NCBI GenBank assembly: GCA_010909725.1
Contig: JAACMV010000016.1
Span: forward strand, 496,001 to 560,000
Direction of reading: 5' to 3'
DNA: 64,000 nt
From: Picochlorum sp. 'celeri'
Taxonomy: Eukaryota; Chlorophyta; Trebouxiophyceae
Shown here piece after piece: positions 57,253 through 64,000 of the stretch. The stretch's first letter is position 1. Each line of letters begins with the position of its first letter. The notes under the pieces are model-generated. The model made no database searches, was not told the DNA's origin, and saw only the letters and a list, made by a program, of their open reading frames with translations. Both the position numbers and the translations under genes were made by a program.

Positions 57253-59115
57253 ATGTTTTTAAAGAATTTATTTAAAAAGAAAGGGGTACGTGCTTTGAAA
57301 ACTGTCATTTCAGTATACATGATGAGTAGGAAACGATGATTGAACACAATCATGCGGTATTGTGTTTGGCAGGGTGAAGGAGGAGCACCCAAGCAGCAGC
57401 AGGGGCAAGGGGTGTCTGATCAGGGCCATCATATGATGCATGAGGGTCATGGGACGTTGAATAGTAGGAAGAGTTCTGATTTGGATGGGTCCACCTTGAA
57501 GGAGCAGTTGGCGAATAAAGTGAGGGGTTCGAGTTCTATTCCTGGATCGTTCTATGAAAGAGATATAGAGTTTAAATCAAAAGCGTATGAGGATCGTAAG
57601 GCTGCTGTTTCTCCTCGAAACCAAGGACTGTGTCAGTACGTGATGCATTGTGTCTGTCAAATTGTGGTGAATGAGCCAGGATTAGTGTCCAACACTGTGT
57701 GTGTGTGTGTGTGTGCAGGGTGAAGCAGGGGAGGTTTTCATCGTGGGTGCGGATGTGGTGCAAGCAAAGCAAGGGGAAATTGATCATGTATATCGCCCCG
57801 CCTCAATCATCGACATCTCGAAATGTTGTTCCAGAGGAGTCGTGCTTGGGAGAGCCGGTGAGAAAGATTCAGCTTGTTGGCTCCCACCTAGAGTCGACAG
57901 CAGAGTGCGAATTTACAATCATTGAGACGGATGGGTCCCATGTATGCTTTAAATGTGAAACATCTGATGAAAAGGATCAGTGGTTTGTGGGCCTGTCCCA
58001 CGTTCCTGGTCTGTTTCGAAGGGTGGAGGATTTTTATATCAAGGGAGATGTGTGGGGCCATGGAGCAACCTGCCAAGTTCATGAATGCTTCAGTCGGTTT
58101 ACTGGGAAAAAGTATGCGTTGAAAAGTAGGCTTCATTCGAATAGAGAGTCGACTCGTGCCATGCATAACGAGTTGAGAATATTACAGATTTGTGCCAAGG
58201 ATCCACATCCAGCTATTCCAGATTTGGTGGACTTTTTTTTCGATACAAACGGAACAATAGAGATTGTTACTGATCTGATGGAAGGAGGAGAACTGTATGA
58301 AGACATTCATGGGACAGATGGAATCCCTGAAGAGCGAGCAAAAGTTGTGTTTGAGCAGATGGCATCTGGCGTGGCCCATCTCCATTCTCTGAGCATTGCC
58401 CATAGGGATATCAAGCCGGAGAATATCATGTATGTAGCCCCACGAAATGGAGAGGATGCATCGCCCACGTACAATGCCATCAAAATTATGGATTATGATT
58501 TGGCCAAGGTGAACTATTGCCCAGAATGGACAGCACACACGCCCTGTGGCACATCTCAGTATATGGCGCCAGAAGTGGTTCGAGGGGAAGAGTATTCGTT
58601 ATCTATAGATGATTGGAGCTTAGGTGTATGTTTATACGTCATGCTAAGCGGATGCATTCCATTTGGAGGGCAGACTGATGCTGATATTGAGCATTCTATT
58701 CTGCACGGAACCTGTACCATGCAGAGCAAGGTAAGTGTACATGAATGCTATTGATTGTTTCACCCAGGCACGTATCTAACTATTTCATTGTGTACAGCGA
58801 TGGGAGGCGATCAGCGACGATGCAAAAGACCTCATTCGACAGTTGCTGGCCCCCGACCCCTCTGACAGGCTGACTGCTTCAGAGACCCTCACACACCCCT
58901 GGCTGGTTGGTCATCAACTCCAAGAGGACGATCAAACTGCAAGCATAGCTATTCCACATAGATCCTCGACGCCGCTGCCCCTCATCGAAGAATCCCCCTC
59001 CATGGAAACCGTCTTGAGGCAAGGGTCAACAAGTCAGATGCGACGAGACGAATCATTTGCAGACCTGGATCTCGAACATTACATAGAGCACGACGAATTA
59101 GATATGCATGAATAA
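57253..59115 (+). CDS. Ser/Thr protein kinase with an N-terminal PH domain
   Basis: Exons 57253-57285, 57373-57635, 57719-58730 and 58798-59115 (donors GTACGT, GTACGT, GTAAGT; acceptors ggcag, tgcag, tacag) give 541 residues. The first exon is 11 codons, [11 protein letters not shown], a basic possibly membrane-binding tip. The PH-like domain is at about 98-205 ([37 protein letters not shown]). The kinase domain, CAMK/AGC-like, follows at about 210-475: [18 protein letters not shown] with the Lys, [11 protein letters not shown], then [12 protein letters not shown] with DYD in place of [14 protein letters not shown], and HPWL. The metal-binding aspartate is kept, so activity is likely. Order PH-kinase recalls PH-domain kinases such as AKT, but no AGC tail was seen. 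Confidence 0.85.
57697..57714 (+). repeat. (GT)n microsatellite before a 3' splice site in the PH-kinase gene
   Basis: An alternating TG/GT run ends directly before cag (57716-57718), the acceptor of intron 2 (57636-57718), replacing the usual pyrimidine tract. Confidence 0.75.
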
Positions 59116-59144
59116 TTATTATATGAGGAATTAATGATACTAGG

Positions 59145-60256
59145 ATGAAATTGAGTCACACAGGCTGCAGTTTGGGTGGTACCCAACAGCTGGTGAGTCA
59201 ACGTCGCACGTCTCCATTGCGAGGCATTGACGGTAATACGCATTCTGATGTGAATGAAAGACTCATTAGAGACAGATTAAGGCCCTCGTATGCGACAACT
59301 AGCAAAACATTGAGCATTCCGTTCAAACGAGGTGAAAGGAAAGCACCCGAGGAAACTGACAAAGATGGCATTGAACGCACTCAGATATACACCCAAGTTC
59401 AAAACAAGCCAATCCTAGGTATAGCAGGAGGCGGAGTCTTCTTTTTCTGGGAAATTGTACGTTGTGGATGGATTGTGCATGGATCAAGGAATGTGTGCCT
59501 GATTTTCATTTTATTCTGGTTCAGGGCGTTTTGAAGTATTTGAATGAGAATTATAGGCTCAGGGATGTGGATTTGATCGGTGTGAGTGCGGGAGCATTGT
59601 GCGCTGTGCTGGTGGCAAGTGGGGTGAGTCTGGACAGGGCGGTTCGAAAAGCGTACGATATTAGCGTGGAGGCGGATATTTGGAATCGATCTGGGGGTTT
59701 GGCTGGGATATGGGGTGACTTGGTAAGGCGATGGTTGGAGGAATTGCTTCCAGAGGATGCGCATGAATGTTGTCAGAATAGGGTCAAGATTATTGCGACA
59801 AGGATGCCTCGGATGCAGCTCAGGTATTTGAGCGACTTTGAGTCGAGGGAGGATTTGATAGATGCGTGCATGGCTTCTGTTCATATTCCATTCTTTTTGG
59901 ATGGGAATGGGACGTACAAGTATAGGGATGAGCAGTATATTGATGGCAGTGTGTGGGATTTCTTTTCGGGGTCCAATTCTGGTCTCCTGACATTGGATGG
60001 CCAGTCGTGTATTATTGATTACTTTTTAGACGATCAGCTGGAATTTAATAGATTGGATTTCATCAAGATCCTAACATTTGATACCGTGTTGGATTTGGTG
60101 AAGAGTGGATATTCATATGCTGAAAGAACAGATGCAAAGGGCTTGTATGCAGAAAAGCTTGGAGGTGTTCGGAAACAAGCATTGTGGCGACTCTTGGAGT
60201 CTGTGCCTAGAAAAGCAGGAGATTTGCTTGGGTTTCTTCAGTCTGATGGGCAGTAA
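59145..60256 (+). CDS. Patatin-like phospholipase
   Basis: This is a patatin/iPLA2-type acyl hydrolase. Exons 59145-59456 and 59525-60256 (GTACGT donor, ttcag acceptor, phase 0) encode 347 residues. The oxyanion-hole glycines are in GIAGGGVFFFWEIGVLKYL across the splice. The nucleophile Ser is in GVSAGAL (about residue 125), and the catalytic aspartate pair is in DGSVWDF. The first ~90 residues have no recognised domain. Downstream of the DGS, an extended C-terminal part runs to FLQSDGQ. The coding end overlaps that of topoisomerase II on the other strand by 19 nt. It begins 29 nt after the PH-kinase stop on the same strand. Substrate unknown. Confidence 0.9.
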
Positions 60257-63200
60257 TCCGACTCCTCCTCCTCCTCCTCAGAGCTTGAAAATGTGACACT
60301 GGAGACTTCGCCTTGCTCGTCTTCTTCTTCTTCTGGCTCGCTGTCAACGTAGACAGCCTTGGCCGCGGCAGCACGTCTTCTCGGCTGTCTCTGAACGACA
60401 GGAGCCTCTTGCACGGCCTCATCTGATGATGCTTCCCGTGACTTTCTTGTAGCAGACGACATTGCCTCATCATCACTGTCATCATCCAATGATACTGTAT
60501 TTATTTTATTCGCTTTTTTGATACGTGGAGCTCTCTTTGTAACCTTTTTATTGGATACAGATGTTGTATCAGTGGAGGCTGAGGTGTTGATATCCAAGCC
60601 ATTCATTCTCATTGCCATTCGCTGCATCAATGACATTTCTTCCTCTGGTGGTGGTGGCGGTGCAGATGGAGCAACAGTAGACGCGGAATTTGCTGAAGAA
60701 GAGGCCTTAGTGGCTGGTTTTCTCGTCTCCTTTTCTGTTGCAATTATTTTTGGCACTGGACCCCTAGGAGGAGGTGGTCTCTTTGGAACAACAATCTCAA
60801 ATTCATCATCAAACTCTCCATCTGAGAGGTCGCTCTCATCATCAGACCACTCATTGGCTTTCTTCTTTCCCTTTCCTTTCTTTTTACTATTCTTGGCCTT
60901 CTTGGTCTCCTTTTTCCTAGCTTGCGCCTGCTGTCGCTCGAGGAGGAGAACCTTTCTGTATTCCTCTTCTTCATAGGCACTGTAGGCGGTCAAGAAATCA
61001 TCAAGGTCGTCCTTCCACATCTGGGCCTCCGTCGTCTTCTCAAGTTCCTCGACTTGTGTGCGACAGTCTTCCTCTTGCTTTTTGAGGGCTTCCACTTTCT
61101 CAAGAGTAAGAGAGCTCAGGCTCATGTTGAGCAGGTAGTCATAACTCAATGCTGCTGTATCTTCTTCCTCACCCTCTTCAGACACAACTACAGCCTTTTT
61201 CTGAGGTGCGAGCCTATCATAGCCCTTTCTTTCAAGCTCTTCTTCGATGTCTGCTTTTCTGCGCTTGTTTAGGACAAGTTCATCATTCACAACTGCCAGA
61301 ATGAATCTCGTCTTGTTTGAGATTCTCAACAGCTCTGCCCCAGCAACTTTCAGCAAATGAGCCCGTCTCTTTTTATATAATTCCAATCTTTCATCGAAGA
61401 ACTCTTTCATGATATCTTCTGGTCCATCATACTTTTTAATCACCCCCGAATGATCAAAGAGCATCATGTTCGTGATGGAGATTTTGGATGTTAACTTGAA
61501 CTTGGAGTACAAACCAACATCAAGGGCCTCCTTCATCTTTTCTGGCGTCATTGTGATGACGAAATGAACGCTTGTGTCTGTATGATGTTCCTTGTAGTCG
61601 ACAATAAATGGTTCCTTTTTCCCTTCTGGCTTGGCCAACTCTTCCAAAAACTCCTTATAATCCTGGGTCCACTTTTTCAGAGGAAGCTCTGTGATTTCTA
61701 GGGTCGTATCATCCAGTTGGTTGATGATTCCGGACACTGTGTATGATCTCAGGCCTTTTGATGAGACAGACTCGTCAATTTTCCCCAAAAACCCACTGTA
61801 CCACGGCACAAGAGGCCCACATTCTTCTCCATCCAACATTCGCATGAGATTAATAGCAATGTCTCGTGGGTTGTAGTTGGGAATCGAAGTCGACCAGCCT
61901 GTTCCGATACCTTCAGCTCCATTGACCAACACCAAGGGTAGAATCGGCACGTAGAACTCTGGTTCAATCGTCTGACCCTCTTCATTGAGATACGTTAACA
62001 AGGCATCATCTCCTTGATGGAAAATGCTCCTCGTGATCTGTGCCAGGCGAGTGAAAATATATCGAGGGCTTGCAGAGTCTTTTCCTCCTTGAAGACGAGT
62101 ACCAAACTGACCTTGTGGAACAAGAGTGTTGATGTTGTTTGACCCAACAAAGTTCTGAGCCAGGCCGACAATGGTAGAGCAAAGGGAGTTCTCGCCATGA
62201 TGATATGCAGAATGCTCGGCGACATACCCAGCCAATTGTGCCACCTTGATATCTGACTTGAGATTTCTTTTGAAACAAGCATACATGATCTTCCTCTGTC
62301 CAGGTTTCAGCCCATCCATGATGTTTGGGATCGAGCGCTCCAGGTCAGCTCGTGAGAAGAGAATCAACTCTTTGTGAACAAAGTCGCTGTATGAAATCGA
62401 CTCCTGACTGTGATCGAGATACGTTCCAGGAGCAAAGTTTCTCAGCCATTCTTTTCTCTGTTCCACCTTCTTTTTCGAAAAGGCCATCTCCAGAGACTCC
62501 CCATCGCTGTCGCCACTCCAGTCAAACACCTTCTTGTGAGTGCTGATCGAAGCAAAGTATTCCTTGGCTTCTACCGCAGTGGATGTACCCAGACCTTTAT
62601 AGTACTTGATCTTCCATCCTTTTGTGTTTGTCGAGTCCCTCCAATTCTCATACTCTGGCATGGTGAAGAAAGAAATAGACTCCTTGCCCTTTGTAGCCTT
62701 GATGATTGGAGTGATGAATTCGATAAGAAAGCCTGGAATTTTCAGCAGAGATGGATAGAAGTGGTGCAAGAAATTCATGATGAGTCCCTTAATGTGAGAT
62801 CCATCGTGATCCTGATCCGTCATGATCATCAAGTGCCCATATCGCAGGGACTTGACATCCTCATAGACCTTTCCATGCTGGAGCCCCAAAATCTGCTTGA
62901 TATTGTTGATTTCTGCGTTGCCAGTGATTTGACTAGCACTGGCATCTCGAACATTCAGCAATTTTCCTCGAAGTGGGAAGACTCCGTATCGATCTCTTCC
63001 AACAACTGACAAACCACTGATGGCCAATGACTTTGCAGAATCTCCCTCTGTCAGGATTAGTGTGCACTCTTTCGAATTTCTTCCTCCCGCATCATTTGCA
63101 TCATCCAATTTTGGGATACCCAAGAGACGCTGACGCTTGGCCCCGTCGCCTTTTTTCAGTTCCTTGTTCGCCTTGAAATTCGCAAAGGAAAGAATAGCAT

Positions 63201-64000
63201 CTGTAATGCCACACCCATTCAACTTTTTCAAAAAAGCATCCGTCAACTGACATTTTGATCCGAATGCAGAAGCTCTCAATGTCAATGTATCCTTGGTCTG
63301 AGAATCAAAGGCTGGATTCTCAACCAAACAGTTGACAAATACCCACAGGTAATTCTTCACCATGAAGGGCTTGACACCGGCTTGCTTGTGCTTCTTGGAG
63401 AGCGTCTCGCAGAGATACTTGACGGCCTGATCGGCGATGTAATTCACATGCGTCCCTCCTTTAGACGTACATATTGCATTGGCAAACGATACCTGACTAA
63501 ACTGTCCATCAGAAGCAGCAATGCAAACCTCCCACCTGTCTCCAAATCTTTCATACACACGAGATACAGCACCTTCTCCCTTCCTCGGTCCGAGATACAT
63601 GTCCACATATGACTGGAAATCCTTCACTGGGAGTCTCTCTCCATTGAAAGATACCTTCACCCCCTTGCCAAGAATTCCAGCCATATCATAGACTCTCTTC
63701 CTCATGAGGGACACAATATCTTGCTCCAGCTCCTCCATCCCAAAACGCTCCAAATCCGGGCGGAATGTGATACAGGTCCAATTATCCGACGCTTTACACT
63801 CTTTGATCTGAGGCGGATTTTTCACCGTCATATTCTTCTCAAAGACTTGCTTGTACCTCTTCTTTCTCTTCCCATCACATGTCTCAACCACAAACTTGGT
63901 AGAAAAGATGTTTGCAAGCTTTGCTCCATACCCATTCCTTCCACCAGTAACCTTTTTCTCTTTATCGTTGTAATTGGAAGATGTAAGCAGATTACCAAAG
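60238..64000 (-). CDS. TOP2: DNA topoisomerase II (N-terminus outside window)
   Basis: This is the type IIA topoisomerase, which passes one duplex through another in chromosome segregation and replication. The frame is open to the last base, so the start and the first part of the ATPase domain lie to the right. Visible from there: SNYNDKEKKVTGGRNGYGAK (GHKL ATPase), the transducer, the TOPRIM domain (TLILTEGDSAKSLAISGLSV; DQDHDGSHIKGL), the catalytic Tyr in KDSASPRYIFTRL (part of LQGGKDSASPRYI), a coiled C-gate, and an acidic/basic Ser-rich C-terminus of ~250 residues ending EEEEEESDYCPSD. The last codons overlap the patatin-like gene on the opposite strand. Single exon in this window, about 1253 codons. 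Confidence 0.96.
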   Translation of the reverse strand, partial: FGNLLTSSNYNDKEKKVTGGRNGYGAKLANIFSTKFVVETCDGKRKKRYKQVFEKNMTVKNPPQIKECKASDNWTCITFRPDLERFGMEELEQDIVSLMRKRVYDMAGILGKGVKVSFNGERLPVKDFQSYVDMYLGPRKGEGAVSRVYERFGDRWEVCIAASDGQFSQVSFANAICTSKGGTHVNYIADQAVKYLCETLSKKHKQAGVKPFMVKNYLWVFVNCLVENPAFDSQTKDTLTLRASAFGSKCQLTDAFLKKLNGCGITDAILSFANFKANKELKKGDGAKRQRLLGIPKLDDANDAGGRNSKECTLILTEGDSAKSLAISGLSVVGRDRYGVFPLRGKLLNVRDASASQITGNAEINNIKQILGLQHGKVYEDVKSLRYGHLMIMTDQDHDGSHIKGLIMNFLHHFYPSLLKIPGFLIEFITPIIKATKGKESISFFTMPEYENWRDSTNTKGWKIKYYKGLGTSTAVEAKEYFASISTHKKVFDWSGDSDGESLEMAFSKKKVEQRKEWLRNFAPGTYLDHSQESISYSDFVHKELILFSRADLERSIPNIMDGLKPGQRKIMYACFKRNLKSDIKVAQLAGYVAEHSAYHHGENSLCSTIVGLAQNFVGSNNINTLVPQGQFGTRLQGGKDSASPRYIFTRLAQITRSIFHQGDDALLTYLNEEGQTIEPEFYVPILPLVLVNGAEGIGTGWSTSIPNYNPRDIAINLMRMLDGEECGPLVPWYSGFLGKIDESVSSKGLRSYTVSGIINQLDDTTLEITELPLKKWTQDYKEFLEELAKPEGKKEPFIVDYKEHHTDTSVHFVITMTPEKMKEALDVGLYSKFKLTSKISITNMMLFDHSGVIKKYDGPEDIMKEFFDERLELYKKRRAHLLKVAGAELLRISNKTRFILAVVNDELVLNKRRKADIEEELERKGYDRLAPQKKAVVVSEEGEEEDTAALSYDYLLNMSLSSLTLEKVEALKKQEEDCRTQVEELEKTTEAQMWKDDLDDFLTAYSAYEEEEYRKVLLLERQQAQARKKETKKAKNSKKKGKGKKKANEWSDDESDLSDGEFDDEFEIVVPKRPPPPRGPVPKIIATEKETRKPATKASSSANSASTVAPSAPPPPPEEEMSLMQRMAMRMNGLDINTSASTDTTSVSNKKVTKRAPRIKKANKINTVSLDDDSDDEAMSSATRKSREASSDEAVQEAPVVQRQPRRRAAAAKAVYVDSEPEEEEDEQGEVSSVTFSSSEEEEEESDYCPSD

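Noticed and set aside
1..64000. CRISPR arrays, insertion sequences, retroelements, rRNA genes
   Set aside because: No direct-repeat/spacer pattern, reverse transcriptase, integrase or transposase frames, or rRNA-like sequences were seen.

Overview
The window is nuclear DNA of a small-genome green alga (Chlorophyta or a close prasinophyte relative). The evidence is: GT-AG spliceosomal introns; a nuclear, transit-peptide-bearing PsbX (plastid-encoded in red algae); a plant-type MurE/PAP11 homologue; an STN7/STN8-type thylakoid kinase; plant-type two-domain cytidine deaminase, IPK1 and SEC3; and TGTAA just downstream of many stop codons, the poly(A) signal typical of green algae. I cannot name the genus from sequence alone. 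The base composition looks balanced (not computed).

The layout is very dense: 33 protein genes in 64 kb, on both strands, with no transposon, tRNA, rRNA or CRISPR recognised. Gaps are often below 70 nt, and one convergent pair overlaps within coding sequence (60238-60256). I resolved 27 introns in 17 genes, mostly 60-140 nt and near 5' ends. Their 5' splice sites follow GTRYGT rather than GTRAGT.

Region by region: 1-5.1 kb RlmH end, SLC26 anion transporter, coiled-coil protein, ascorbate peroxidase. 5.1-15 kb carbamoyl-phosphate synthase small subunit, pyruvate dehydrogenase E2, MSH4, CIA1, NOL8-like protein, COX19. 15-23.5 kb EHD GTPase, DUF3228 protein, STN7/8-like kinase, an unknown protein, a Rossmann epimerase-like protein. 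23.6-33.9 kb degenerate MurE, NCBP3, sorting nexin, seryl-tRNA synthetase, aspartate aminotransferase, PsbX. 34-49.4 kb an unknown helical protein, homomeric acetyl-CoA carboxylase, cytidine deaminase, IPK1, SEC3. 49.7-64 kb NAA38, PRP5 helicase, three-RRM protein, PP2C phosphatase, PH-domain kinase, patatin-like lipase, and topoisomerase II running off the right edge.

The genes are mostly housekeeping and not a functional cluster, though several bear on plastid biology: PsbX, the STN-type kinase, the PBCP/PPTC7-type phosphatase, MurE, and probably APX and CPS small subunit. The points most worth following are the MurE homologue that has lost nearly all ligase motifs, the unusual 5' splice sites, a structured inverted-repeat element inside the large psbX intron, and tandem gene pairs too close for separate promoters. 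Exon structures were inferred by eye from reading frame, splice sites and family similarity; no transcript data were available.
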